DNA of 64,000 nt from Verrucomicrobiota bacterium. Its GTDB lineage: Bacteria > Verrucomicrobiota > Verrucomicrobiia > Limisphaerales > VHCN01. The first letter of the stretch is position 1, and each line of letters starts with the position of its first letter. This document shows positions 41,972 through 50,692 of the stretch, piece after piece. The position numbers were made by a program, and so were the translations under genes. Where the stretch lies: NCBI GenBank assembly GCA_016871675.1, contig VHCN01000001.1:1-64000 (forward strand), read 5' to 3'. The notes beneath the pieces were generated by a model, which did not search any database, was not told the DNA's origin, and saw only the letters and a list, made by a program, of their open reading frames with translations.

Positions 41972-43006
41972 TCACACCACCGCATCGAGCGACCAACCGG
42001 GCAGCGTCTCGGCATCGAGGTCCGTGGCGGGAAAGCCCGCGAGGAGTTTCTGCCCGGCGAGGATCCCAATCATCGCGGCGTTGTCCGTGCAAAGCGCCCG
42101 CTCCGCGAGGCGCAGCGTCAGGCCGCGCGGCTCGCACGCCGCCGCCAGCGCTCGACGGAGGCCGCTGTTGCACGTCACGCCGCCGGACGCGGTGACGCAC
42201 CCAACGCCGAGTCGCGCCGCCGCCTTCAGGGTCTTCGTGACGAGGACCTCCACGATCGCGGCCTGCACACTCGCGCACAGGTCGCGGAGTTTCTGCGGAT
42301 CATCGGGCGTCCCGGGATGGTCGCGAAGGAAGTAACGCACCGCCGTCTTGAGCCCGCTGAAGCTGAAGTCATCGTGCGCCTCGCGCAGCATCGGCCGCGG
42401 GAAGTCGTGTGCGCGCGGGTTGCCGGCGGCCGCGAGCCGGTCAAGCCCGGGGCCGCCGGGATACGGGAGGCCGATGAGCTTGCCGGCCTTGTCGAAGCAC
42501 TCGCCTGCGGCGTCGTCCACCGTCGAGCCGAGGACGCGTTGTTTCAGCAATGCCTCGACGTGGACGAGCATCGTGTGCCCGCCGCTGACGATGAGCGAGA
42601 CGTTCGGCTGGAATCGCCCGAAGTCCGCGCGCGGCGGCTCGCCCGAAACCCACGGCGAATACAGATGCGCCTCGTGGTGATGAATGCCGAAGAACGGCCG
42701 GCGCAGCGTGAACGCGATCGCTTGCGCGGCGCGCGCCCCGATCATCAGCGCGTTCGGCAACCCGGGCCCGAGCGTTGCGGCCACGGCATCCACCGCGGCG
42801 GCCGAAATCCCCGCGGCCTGCAGGGCGGCGCGGCCGGCAGTCGGCAGGTTCCGGAGATGCTCGCGCGTGGCGAGTTCGGGGACGACGCCGCCGTATTCGC
42901 CGTGGAGCGCGATCTGCGAGGAAACGATGTTGGACAACACGCAGCCGTCGCGCACAACGGCGACGCTGGTTTCATCACACGACGTTTCGAAGGCGAGGAC
43001 GGTCAT
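41972..43006 (-). CDS. tsaD: tRNA N6-adenosine threonylcarbamoyltransferase
   Basis: 344 residues from ATG 43006, chosen because TsaD proteins begin with the M-x-VLAFETSCDETS motif. A GTG at 43039 that overlaps the upstream stop is an alternative. TsaD transfers threonylcarbamoyl to A37 of ANN-decoding tRNAs. Seen: the metal site GIHHHEAHLYSP, VSGGHTMLV, GECFDKAGKLIGLPYPGGP, DFSFSGLKTAVRYF and the C-terminal CTDNAAMIG. Partners TsaB/TsaE are not in the window. It probably forms an operon with the S41 protease and ispD, all on the minus strand. Confidence 0.95.
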   Translation of the reverse strand: MTVLAFETSCDETSVAVVRDGCVLSNIVSSQIALHGEYGGVVPELATREHLRNLPTAGRAALQAAGISAAAVDAVAATLGPGLPNALMIGARAAQAIAFTLRRPFFGIHHHEAHLYSPWVSGEPPRADFGRFQPNVSLIVSGGHTMLVHVEALLKQRVLGSTVDDAAGECFDKAGKLIGLPYPGGPGLDRLAAAGNPRAHDFPRPMLREAHDDFSFSGLKTAVRYFLRDHPGTPDDPQKLRDLCASVQAAIVEVLVTKTLKAAARLGVGCVTASGGVTCNSGLRRALAAACEPRGLTLRLAERALCTDNAAMIGILAGQKLLAGFPATDLDAETLPGWSLDAVV

Positions 43007-43035
43007 GCCGGAGTCCGCGCCGTCTGCGGGCCGGG

Positions 43036-44394
43036 TCACTTGGCCTTCTGGTCGGCGACCTTCTTCGCGGCCTTCGCGGCGGTTGGGGTTTCCTTCGCGG
43101 GCACCGGGCTCGTGTAGAGCGTGATGCCCTTGAGCAGGTCTGTGGCGCGATCGAGCTGGACGTCGCGCGCGTCGAGCGCGCTCTGGCGCTCGCGCTCGCT
43201 GAGCAGGTCGAGCCCGGTGGGCGAGCGCTTGAGCGCGAGCAACCGCTCCTCCTCGGGCGACATCGGCACGATGCTGTCGGGGGTGATGCCCTTCTCATGA
43301 ATGACCTTGTGGCTCGGCGTGTAATACTTTGCCGTGGTGAGCCGCAGCGCCGTGCCCTCGGGCATGGGCAGGATGCTCTGCACGGAGCCCTTGCCGAACG
43401 TCTGCTCGCCGAGCACGACGGCGCGCTTCAAGTCCTGCAGGCAGCCGGCGACGATCTCGGCCGCGCTCGCGCTGAACCCGTTGACGAGGATGACCATCGG
43501 GTAGTCGGGATGGCGGCTGCGGCCGCTCGCGCGATACTCGGTCTTGTCGCCCGCGCCCGCGCCCTCGGTGGACACGACGAGCTGGTTGCGAGGGAGAAAT
43601 TTCTCGCAGACTTTCACGGCCTGGTCGAGCAAGCCGCCGGGGTTGTCGCGCAGGTCGAGGATCAAGCCCTTCATGCCCTGCGCCTCGAGCTTTTTCAGCG
43701 CCTCCTCGAGCTCGGTCGAGGTTTTCTCGCCGAACGACCGCACGCGCACGTAGCCGATGCCGCCCTCGCCGATGGGGAACTCGCGCCGGCCGCTGAGATC
43801 CTTGACGGAGTCCACCTTGATCACCGCGCGCTCGAGCTTCACGTCCCACTCCTTGCCGTTGGTGGGGCGGAACACGCTGATCTCCACCTCGGTGCCGGGC
43901 TTGCCGCGCAGGCGCTTCACCGCTTCTTCGATGGTGACCTTGTCGGTCGTCTTGCCGCTGATGCGGATGATGCGATCGCCCGAGAGGAGCCCCGCGCGCG
44001 ATGCGGGCGTGTCCTCCATCGGCTCGAGCACGACGAGATGCGTCGAGCCGTTCGCGTTCGTTCGGACGCCGACGAGGATGCCCACGCCGCCGAAATGCCC
44101 CTCCGTGTCGTCCTTCATCGTGACGAACTTGGTCGGTTCCATGAACTCGCTATGCGGGTCGAGCGTGCCCACCATGCCCTTGATCGCGGCGTGGACGAGG
44201 TCCTGGTAGGAGACCTTGGTCTTGTCCACGTAATGCTGCCGGATCGTCTCCATCACGCGCGTGAAGAGCTCGATGTTTGGATACGCGTCGTTCTTGCCCG
44301 AGGCTTCGACGCGGCTCAGGTAGATTTGCGAGCCGAAGAACAGGTTGAGGCCGAGCGCGGCGGCGAGCATGCCGTAGAGAATGCGTTTCTTCAT
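43036..44394 (-). CDS. S41 family C-terminal processing peptidase
   Basis: 452 residues from ATG 44394; signal anchor (residues ~4-25). Order: an N-terminal helical part with YVDKTKVSYQDLVHAAIKGMV, a PDZ domain (~90-175; GGVGILVGV, PASRAGLLSGDRI), then the Ser-Lys protease core with GLILDLRDNPGG, the catalytic Ser in GFSASAAEI and the catalytic Lys in TFGKGSVQ. The tail is Ala/Lys-rich. It trims C-termini of periplasmic or envelope proteins. It is upstream of tsaD in the same direction. All catalytic residues are present. Confidence 0.93.
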   Translation of the reverse strand: MKKRILYGMLAAALGLNLFFGSQIYLSRVEASGKNDAYPNIELFTRVMETIRQHYVDKTKVSYQDLVHAAIKGMVGTLDPHSEFMEPTKFVTMKDDTEGHFGGVGILVGVRTNANGSTHLVVLEPMEDTPASRAGLLSGDRIIRISGKTTDKVTIEEAVKRLRGKPGTEVEISVFRPTNGKEWDVKLERAVIKVDSVKDLSGRREFPIGEGGIGYVRVRSFGEKTSTELEEALKKLEAQGMKGLILDLRDNPGGLLDQAVKVCEKFLPRNQLVVSTEGAGAGDKTEYRASGRSRHPDYPMVILVNGFSASAAEIVAGCLQDLKRAVVLGEQTFGKGSVQSILPMPEGTALRLTTAKYYTPSHKVIHEKGITPDSIVPMSPEEERLLALKRSPTGLDLLSERERQSALDARDVQLDRATDLLKGITLYTSPVPAKETPTAAKAAKKVADQKAK

Positions 44395-44459
44395 AGCGAG
44401 ACCATTGGTTGACGCGGCGACAGTAAGGTCGGTGCGCGGGCTTGGCAAGGAGCGACGCC

Positions 44460-45143
44460 TCACTTCACGCCGGCGAGCAGCATCTCGATGAGCGGGAGGT
44501 CTGCGCGCGTGGTCACCTTGGGATTCGGCGCGGCTCCCTCGACCAATCGCACGGGCTGGCCGATGAGTTCGCAGGCCGCGGTGTCGTCCGTCACCAGCAA
44601 CCCGCGCTCGCGCACGGCGGCGAGCGCCTTGCGGATCACCTCCACGCGAAACGCCTGCGGCGTCTGCACCGACCACAGCCGCGAGCGGTCCACGTTTCGC
44701 ACGATGAGTGTGCTGCCGTCGGATTCCTTGATCGTGTCCGTGATGCGTTGCGCGGCGACGGCGGCTCCGGTTTCAGCCGCGGCGGCGAGTGCCGCCTCGA
44801 TCACCGGCGCGCCCGTGCAGGGGCGCGCGCCGTCCTGGATGGCCACGAGCTTTTCGTCCGGGCCGAGCGCCTCGAGTCCGTTCCACACGGAGTCCTGGCG
44901 CTCCTTGCCGCCACCGACGATCTTGAACGGCTTGCGATATCCGTGCTCCGCGGCGAGACCGCGAAACGCGCCCTCCATGCCCTCGCGCACGACGACGACG
45001 ATTTCCTTGATGAGCGCGATGGAATCGAACCGGCCCCATGTGTGCGCGACCACGGGACGCCCCGCGACTTCGAGGAACAGTTTGTCCACGCCCCGTCCCA
45101 TCCGGGTGCCCTTGCCGGCGGCGACGATGATTGCGGAAGCCAT
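44460..45143 (-). CDS. ispD: 2-C-methyl-D-erythritol 4-phosphate cytidylyltransferase
   Basis: 227 residues, the usual length. IspD makes CDP-methylerythritol from CTP and MEP in the non-mevalonate isoprenoid pathway. The nucleotide loop IIVAAGKGTRMGRGVDK, the RQDSVWNGLEAL segment, IQDGARPC and the VQTPQAFRVEVI block are present. Cytoplasmic. ispF, often adjacent, is not seen. The heptamer array 22 bp upstream places TTGGAA at 45174-45179 on its strand, 17 bp from a weak -10-like box. Confidence 0.93.
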   Translation of the reverse strand: MASAIIVAAGKGTRMGRGVDKLFLEVAGRPVVAHTWGRFDSIALIKEIVVVVREGMEGAFRGLAAEHGYRKPFKIVGGGKERQDSVWNGLEALGPDEKLVAIQDGARPCTGAPVIEAALAAAAETGAAVAAQRITDTIKESDGSTLIVRNVDRSRLWSVQTPQAFRVEVIRKALAAVRERGLLVTDDTAACELIGQPVRLVEGAAPNPKVTTRADLPLIEMLLAGVK

Positions 45144-45164
45144 CGGCGGAAGAGTGTCGGGCGC

Positions 45165-45199
45165 GGTTCAAAGTTCCAAGTTTCAAGTTGCGGGTTCCT
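45165..45199. repeat. Heptamer array upstream of ispD
   Basis: Five units of 7 bp: GGTTCAA, AGTTCCA, AGTTTCA, AGTTGCG, GGTTCCT. On the minus strand they read TTGAAAC/TTGGAAC, facing ispD. The same unit type is found at 7011-7064 and 36006-36033. Confidence 0.7.
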
Positions 45200-45234
45200 G
45201 CTCGAACGCGGGCCAGGAAGTCTTCGGGGCGACG

Positions 45235-46086
45235 TCACTCATGACCCTTCAGCAGCGCGAGCACTTCGGCCCGCACGTGCGCGATGTTTTTGTAGGCCGC
45301 CATGTCGCCGGGCATCGTCCGCAACCCGCGCGAGAGCCCGCGCGCGGCGACCGGGTCGCGCCGCACTTCCGCGAGCGGATGCACCTCGAGGCGGATGCCG
45401 AAGAGCACGCCGCCGCTCGCCGGCAGCGCGACGAGCGCCTGGTTCTCGATGCGCAGGAAGACTTCGTCCGCGCGCAACGGCGGCGCGAGGCGCGGGATGT
45501 TCTGCTCTGGGTGCTGGTTGAGTTCGGCCGATCGGCTCAGGCCCCAGTTGGCGCGCAGGAATGCGGGCCCGGGCTTGAGCTTGGCGAGGAAGCCCGCGAT
45601 GCGCGGCGCGAGCGCGGCGTTGAGTCCCGGCACGGGGCCGTGGATGACGCTGATGCCGTGGCCGACTTTGTCGGTGAGCCGCCATTGCGAGGGAAAGCAG
45701 ACGCAGCCCGCGACGAGCTTCGGCTCGCCGCCGGCGACGCTCAGCAGCGCGAAATCCATTTCCCACGCCACGCCGAGCGCGAGCAACTCGGCCCAGCCGT
45801 CGCCGGTCGCCCCGGCGTCGCGGATCGCCGCATCTCCCTCCGGTGTCAACGATTGCCAGCGTCGCGCGAGCGCGATCGTCTCGCGCACCATCGGCTCCGC
45901 GCCCGGCAGCAGCACGGCGTATCGCGGTGCATCCACGGCGAACCAGTGCCGGCGTTGCGCGACGAGGGCTTCGTGGTCCGGGGAGGGCGCGAAGAACGCC
46001 GCCGCGTCGCCCGGCTTGAGGCCGAAGTGAAATCCGTAATCTTCGTCCGGCAGCAACTCGGCCCAGTCGGCGGCGGCGCGTTTCAT
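45235..46086 (-). CDS. DUF3445 (heme-dependent oxidative N-demethylase-like) protein
   Basis: 283 residues from ATG 46086. The sequence matches the DUF3445 family: DYGFHFGLKPGD near the start, LVAGCVCFPSQWRLTDKVGHGISVIHGPVPGLN in the centre, and FLRANWGLSRSAELNQH, RIENQALVALPASGGVLFGIRLEVHPL and YKNIAHVRAEVLALL toward the end. Bacterial members are described as heme-dependent oxidative N-demethylases (dimethylamine monooxygenase-type subunits). Whether this copy binds heme is unknown. It lies upstream of ispD on the same strand, with an array in the gap. Confidence 0.75.
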   Translation of the reverse strand: MKRAAADWAELLPDEDYGFHFGLKPGDAAAFFAPSPDHEALVAQRRHWFAVDAPRYAVLLPGAEPMVRETIALARRWQSLTPEGDAAIRDAGATGDGWAELLALGVAWEMDFALLSVAGGEPKLVAGCVCFPSQWRLTDKVGHGISVIHGPVPGLNAALAPRIAGFLAKLKPGPAFLRANWGLSRSAELNQHPEQNIPRLAPPLRADEVFLRIENQALVALPASGGVLFGIRLEVHPLAEVRRDPVAARGLSRGLRTMPGDMAAYKNIAHVRAEVLALLKGHE

Positions 46087-46207
46087 CGGCGGCACCGTAG
46101 CCCATGCCGGCGCGGCACGGAAGGACCGTTCAGGCCGGGCGGGGGCGGTGACTTTTTCTGCTGACGCGGGCGTCCATAGCTGACACGTTCCGCCGACCCC
46201 GCCACCC

Positions 46208-46483
46208 ATGAAAACCATTGCCACGCTGCTCACCACGCTCGCCCTCGCCGTCCCGTTCGCGTCCGCCGCGGACAAGAAGGACGACAAGAAGGCGAAGCCT
46301 GTCCCGTATCCTCTGAAGGTCTGCCTGGTGCAGGACGACAAGCTCGACGAGAAGCCGTTCGTCTTCATCTACCAGAACCGCGAGATCAAACTCTGCTGCG
46401 ACGGATGCAAGGACGACTTCGACAAGAATCCCGCCAAGTTCATGAAGAAGCTCGAGGAGGCCGAGAAGAAACAGAAGAAGTAG
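46208..46483 (+). CDS. Small secreted YHS/TRASH-like metal-binding protein
   Basis: 91 residues. A signal peptide (cleavage near ASAAD, residue ~21) is followed by a Lys/Asp-rich linker and a YHS-like core: CLVQDDKLDEKPFVFIYQ then IKLCCDGCKDDFDKNPAKFM. The Cys-x-x-Cys cluster (CCDGC) and upstream Cys fit the TRASH/YHS treble-clef fold that binds copper or other soft metals. The tail is Lys/Glu-rich. A periplasmic metal-binding role is likely but not proven. It is divergent from the DUF3445 gene. Confidence 0.75.
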   Translation: MKTIATLLTTLALAVPFASAADKKDDKKAKPVPYPLKVCLVQDDKLDEKPFVFIYQNREIKLCCDGCKDDFDKNPAKFMKKLEEAEKKQKK

Positions 46484-46601
46484 CCGGGAGCGGCGATGTG
46501 AAGCGGCGGCGCACGGCGCGAGGCGCGGCGTTGTTTCTCTCGTGGACATCGCCGCACGGCGGCCTGTATGCTCCGCCGCGGGTTTTCCGGAGACACACAC
46601 T

Positions 46602-47657
46602 ATGAGCGATACCATCGTGCCCTCAAACATCCAGCCCAACGCACCGGTGAGCGACCGCGACGTCGCGGCGATCGACGAGTTGCGCGAGACTTACGGCAAG
46701 CTGCGCGCGGAGGTCGCGCGCGTCATCATCGGACAGGACCAGGTCGTCGAGCAGTTGCTCATGTGCATCCTCTCCCGCGGCCATGCGCTGCTCATGGGCG
46801 TGCCCGGCCTCGCCAAGACGCTCATGGTCCATTCGCTCGCGGATGTGATGAGCCTCGGCTTCAGCCGCATCCAGTTCACGCCCGACCTCATGCCCAGCGA
46901 CATCACGGGCACGGACATCCTGCAGGAGACCGACCAACCCGGGCGCCGCGCGTTCGTGTTCGTCAAGGGCCCGCTGTTCGCCAACATTGTGCTCGCCGAC
47001 GAAATCAACCGGACACCGCCCAAGACGCAGTCCGCGTTGCTCGAGGCGATGCAGGAGCACAAGGTCACCGCGAGCGGCAAGACCTTCGCGCTGCCGTCGC
47101 CGTTCTTCGTGCTCGCGACGCAGAACCCCATCGAGCAGGAGGGCACCTACCAGCTGCCCGAGGCGCAGCTCGACCGCTTCATGTTTTTCATCCACGTGCA
47201 TTACCCGACACTCGAGGAAGAGCGCCGCATCGCGCGCGAGACCACCGGCGGCGCGCCCGCGAAGCTCGCCAAGCTCCTCACCGGCGAACAGGTGCTGGCC
47301 TTCCAGGAACTTGTCCAGCGCGTGCCCGTGCCCGACCACATCTACGACATCGCGGTCGAACTCGTCCGCCTCACACGCCCCGGCGAGGGCACGGCGCCGG
47401 ACTTCATCAAGAAGCTCGTCACGTGGGGCGCCGGGCCGCGCGCGGTGCAATATCTCATCAAGGGCGCGAAGGCCCACGCCGTCCTGCACGGGAGCTACCT
47501 CGTGCGGATGGAGGACATCGAGGCCGTCGCGCACCCCGTGCTCACGCACCGCATCCTGACGAATTTCCAGGCGCAGAGCGAAGGCATCACCAGCCCGCGC
47601 ATCATCGGGCGCCTGCTCAAGGAGTTGCGCGACGAGAAGATGAAGAAGGCGGCGTAA
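46602..47657 (+). CDS. MoxR family AAA+ ATPase
   Basis: 351 residues from ATG 46602. Walker A GVPGLAKT, FTPDLMPSDITGTDIL, Walker B NIVLADEINRTPPKTQSAL, sensor LATQNPIEQEGTYQLPEAQLDRF and a helical C-terminal lid are all present. MoxR ATPases act as chaperones with the von Willebrand proteins encoded next to them, here DUF58, BatA-like and VWA genes in the same direction at short spacing. This is a widely conserved block that affects envelope and stress functions. The leader has no Shine-Dalgarno sequence. Confidence 0.93.
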   Translation: MSDTIVPSNIQPNAPVSDRDVAAIDELRETYGKLRAEVARVIIGQDQVVEQLLMCILSRGHALLMGVPGLAKTLMVHSLADVMSLGFSRIQFTPDLMPSDITGTDILQETDQPGRRAFVFVKGPLFANIVLADEINRTPPKTQSALLEAMQEHKVTASGKTFALPSPFFVLATQNPIEQEGTYQLPEAQLDRFMFFIHVHYPTLEEERRIARETTGGAPAKLAKLLTGEQVLAFQELVQRVPVPDHIYDIAVELVRLTRPGEGTAPDFIKKLVTWGAGPRAVQYLIKGAKAHAVLHGSYLVRMEDIEAVAHPVLTHRILTNFQAQSEGITSPRIIGRLLKELRDEKMKKAA

Positions 47658-47672
47658 GGCCCGAGGTGGTTG

Positions 47673-48587
47673 ATGTCCGCCGTCGAACCCAAATCGCGCG
47701 AGTTCCTCGAACCCGCCGTGCTCACGCGGTTGATGCACGTGCAACTCGCCGCGCGCCTCCCGATGGTCGGCAGCGTCGCCGGCCATCACAAGAGCCCGCA
47801 CCGCGGATCGAGTGTCGAGTTCGCCGAGTATCGCACCTACGTCCCGGGCGATGACCTGCGCCGCCTCGACTGGCGCGTGCTCGGCCGCACCGACCGCTAC
47901 TACACAAAGGAGACCGAAGCCGACACGAACCTCCGCTGCTACATCGTGCTCGACTGCAGCGCCTCGATGGGCTTCGGCGCGAAGCACGGGACCAAGATGG
48001 CTTTCGCGCGGCGCATCGCGGGCGCGTTCGCCTACTTGAGCGTGCTGCAAGGCGACGCCGCCGGGCTCACATGCGTCGGCGGCAACCAGCTCGCCGAACT
48101 TCCGCCCCGCCGCAATCCCGCGCATCTCCAGCTCGTCTTCGACCACATCGAGCAAGTCGAGGCGCGCGGTGAAACCGGCCTCATCGCGGCGCTGCACGGA
48201 CTCGCCGAACGCGTCCAGCGCCGCGCGCTCGTGGTGGTCATCTCGGATCTGTTTTGCGACGCCGAGGAGGTGCTGCGCGCGTTCCAGCACCTGCGCTTCC
48301 AGAAGCACGACCTCGCCGTGTTCCAGCTCCTCGACCGGCTCGAGCTCGACTTCAACTTCGACCGTCCGATGCGCTTCGTGGACCTCGAGGGGCCCGCGAG
48401 CATCGTGACCGAGCCCGTGGTCATCCGCGACGAATACCTCGACGCGCTCGAACGCCACCGTGCCCGCCTGCGCGACGGCTGCCACGAACTGAACACCGAC
48501 TTCCGCGAAATCATCACCGATCAGGGCTACGAAAAGGTGCTCGCCGACTTCCTGACCGAGCGCGCGCGGATGCACGCAGGAGGCTGA
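47673..48587 (+). CDS. DUF58 domain-containing protein
   Basis: 304 residues from ATG 47673, 15 bp after moxR; a GAGGTGG just upstream may be a ribosome binding site. The DUF58 signature is clear: GSSVEFAEYRTYVPGDDLRRLDW, RVLGRTDRYYTKETE and the von Willebrand-like MIDAS motif LDCSASMGFG. Cytoplasmic or membrane-associated partner of MoxR. It is followed by a 28-bp heptamer array and then the BatA-like gene. Confidence 0.92.
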   Translation: MSAVEPKSREFLEPAVLTRLMHVQLAARLPMVGSVAGHHKSPHRGSSVEFAEYRTYVPGDDLRRLDWRVLGRTDRYYTKETEADTNLRCYIVLDCSASMGFGAKHGTKMAFARRIAGAFAYLSVLQGDAAGLTCVGGNQLAELPPRRNPAHLQLVFDHIEQVEARGETGLIAALHGLAERVQRRALVVVISDLFCDAEEVLRAFQHLRFQKHDLAVFQLLDRLELDFNFDRPMRFVDLEGPASIVTEPVVIRDEYLDALERHRARLRDGCHELNTDFREIITDQGYEKVLADFLTERARMHAGG

Positions 48588-48598
48588 TGAAACACCAA

Positions 48599-48626
48599 CC
48601 GGCAATCGGCAACCGGCAACCGGCAA
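48599..48626 (+). repeat. Heptamer array between DUF58 and BatA-like genes
   Basis: Four units of 7 bp (CCGGCAA, TCGGCAA, CCGGCAA, CCGGCAA) fill the gap and end 5 bp before ATG 48631. The unit matches the AAYCGGC type inside the ABC ATPase gene at 17170. It occupies the site of a ribosome binding site. Confidence 0.75.
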
Positions 48627-48630
48627 TGCC

Positions 48631-50634
48631 ATGACCTTCCTCCAGCCATTCATCCTGTGGGGGCTGCCGCTGATCCTCGTGCCGGTGATCATTCACTTGA
48701 TCAACCGGCTCCGGCACCGCCCGCAGCCGTGGGGGGCCATGATGTTCCTGCTCCAGGCGAACCGCGCGTCCACAAGCCACGCGAAACTGCGCCAACTCCT
48801 CGTGCTGCTCTTTCGCACGCTCGCCGTTGCGGCGCTCGTGCTGTTCGTCGCGCGGCCGCTCGCGGGCGGCTGGCTCGGCTGGGCCCTCTCGCCCGCGCCG
48901 GATGTCATCGTCATTCTGCTCGACCGCTCGGCCAGCATGGAGACGCGTCTCGCAGGGCAGGCCGTCACCCGACGCGAGCAGGCGCTCAAGCTCCTCGCGC
49001 AGTCCGCGCGCGACTTTCAGGAGTCGAGCCACCTTGTGCTGGTGGACAGCGCCACGCGCACTCCCCAGCGCCTCGCCGGTCCCGGCGCGCTGGCGGACCT
49101 GCCCTTCACCGCGCCGACCGACACCGCCGCGGACCTTCCCGCGATGCTCCAGGCCGCGCTGAATTATCTCGTCGAGAACCGCGCCGGCGCGGCGGAATTC
49201 TGGCTCGCCTCCGACCTCCAGCGCAGCGACTGGCACACGGGCGACGACCGTTGGAAATCCGTCACCGCGCAACTCGCCGCGCTCCCGCAGCGCGTCCGCG
49301 TGCGGCTGCTCGCCTTCAACACCGACGGCGAACCGAACGCCTCCATGTCACTCGTCGAGGTGCTGCGCCGCCAGCGCGGCGAGAATGCCGAGCTGAATCT
49401 CGCGCTCGACCTCCAGCGCGAGGGCGGCCCGAGCGGCGCGTTCCCGCTCGGCATCACGCTCGACGGCGCGCGCTCGACAGCCGAACTCGCGATGGACGGA
49501 CAGGCGCTGCGCTGGCGTCACAAGCTCGACCTCGGCCCGAAGAAAACCGGCGGCTGGGGCGCGCTCGAACTGCCCGCCGACGCCAACCCGCGCGACAACG
49601 CGACTTTCTTCGTTTACGGCACCGAGTCGCGCTGGCGCGCAGCCGTCGTCGCCGCAGACGCCAAGGGCGCGCGGTTGCTGCAAGCCTCCACGATGGCCGA
49701 CGCCATCACGCCGCCGACCGCGCTCGAAACCGCCAACTGGGCCGACAAATCGCTCATTGCTTGGACCGGCCCGTTGCCCGACGAAGCCACGACGAAGCGC
49801 CTCAAGACGTTCATCGAAGAAGGCGGCGCCGTGATTTTCTTCCCGCCCGGCCGCACGGACGGCTCGACGTTTCTCGGCGCGGGCTGGGGCGAAATCCAAA
49901 ACGCGGGCGAGGAGAAAACGTTCCGCATCGCGCGCTGGGACGAGCAAGACGGCCCGTTGATGAAGACCGACGAGGGCTTGAGCCTGCCCGTGAACGAACT
50001 CGCGGTCGCGCGCCGCCAGCAAATCACCGGCGAGCGCACGGTGCTCGCGAGCTTCGACGACGGGACGCCACTGCTCGTTCGCCGCGCCGTGGGCAAGGGA
50101 CAGTTCTTCTTCTGCGCCACGCTGCCGCTCGACGAGTGGTCGAGCCTCGGCGACGGCTCGGTGCTCGTGCCGATGATGCAGCGCCTGCTCGCGACCGGGG
50201 CGCGCCGGCTCAACCAGGACACGATGATCGCCGCGGGCGAACTCAGCCCCGCCGACCGCGCCCGCCAGTGGGTGAGCCTCGACACGACGGACAAGCCCAA
50301 GGACATCGCCACACAGGCCGGCGTGTATCGCAGCGGCGACCGCTTGCTCGCGGTGAACCGTCCCGCCGGCGAATCCGAGCGCGAGATGCTCACGGCGGAC
50401 GAGGCGGGCAAGCTGTTCACCGGGCTGACGTTTCAAATGTTGCAGGAGCAGCGCTCGCGCGCGGACGCGTTGCAGGGCGAAATCTGGCGGCTGTTCCTCT
50501 TCGCGATGCTGGCGTTCATGCTCGTCGAGGGCGCGCTGATCCTCCCGCCGAAGCACGAGCAAAAGCACGGCGTCGGCGCCGCGCTCGCGAAGGAATTCGG
50601 CAAGCGAGCCGAAACCGCGGGAGGCGCGGCTTGA
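48631..50634 (+). CDS. BatA-like membrane protein (aerotolerance regulator N-terminal domain)
   Basis: 667 residues. The N-terminal domain has two helices (FLQPFILWGLPLILVPVIIHLI and RQLLVLLFRTLAVAALVLFV) framing the RRHRP-like segment NRLRHRPQPWGAMMFL, diagnostic for BatA. A von Willebrand type A domain begins VIVILLDRSASMETR with the MIDAS Asp-x-Ser-x-Ser. A glutamine-amidotransferase-like region (~370-480; FIEEGGAVIFFPPG) and a last helix (~620-640) follow. Part of the MoxR operon; it likely senses or assembles envelope components. Confidence 0.9.
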   Translation: MTFLQPFILWGLPLILVPVIIHLINRLRHRPQPWGAMMFLLQANRASTSHAKLRQLLVLLFRTLAVAALVLFVARPLAGGWLGWALSPAPDVIVILLDRSASMETRLAGQAVTRREQALKLLAQSARDFQESSHLVLVDSATRTPQRLAGPGALADLPFTAPTDTAADLPAMLQAALNYLVENRAGAAEFWLASDLQRSDWHTGDDRWKSVTAQLAALPQRVRVRLLAFNTDGEPNASMSLVEVLRRQRGENAELNLALDLQREGGPSGAFPLGITLDGARSTAELAMDGQALRWRHKLDLGPKKTGGWGALELPADANPRDNATFFVYGTESRWRAAVVAADAKGARLLQASTMADAITPPTALETANWADKSLIAWTGPLPDEATTKRLKTFIEEGGAVIFFPPGRTDGSTFLGAGWGEIQNAGEEKTFRIARWDEQDGPLMKTDEGLSLPVNELAVARRQQITGERTVLASFDDGTPLLVRRAVGKGQFFFCATLPLDEWSSLGDGSVLVPMMQRLLATGARRLNQDTMIAAGELSPADRARQWVSLDTTDKPKDIATQAGVYRSGDRLLAVNRPAGESEREMLTADEAGKLFTGLTFQMLQEQRSRADALQGEIWRLFLFAMLAFMLVEGALILPPKHEQKHGVGAALAKEFGKRAETAGGAA

Positions 50635-50659
50635 ACACGAGCCGCCCCATTCGCCGCCC

Positions 50660-50687
50660 TCGGCCCCCGGCCACCGGCCACCGCCCC
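50660..50687 (+). repeat. Heptamer array between BatA-like and VWA genes
   Basis: Four 7-bp units: TCGGCCC, CCGGCCA, CCGGCCA, CCGCCCC. It ends 5 bp before ATG 50693, the same placement as the array at 48599 relative to the gene after it. Confidence 0.7.
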
Positions 50688-50692
50688 TTCGC

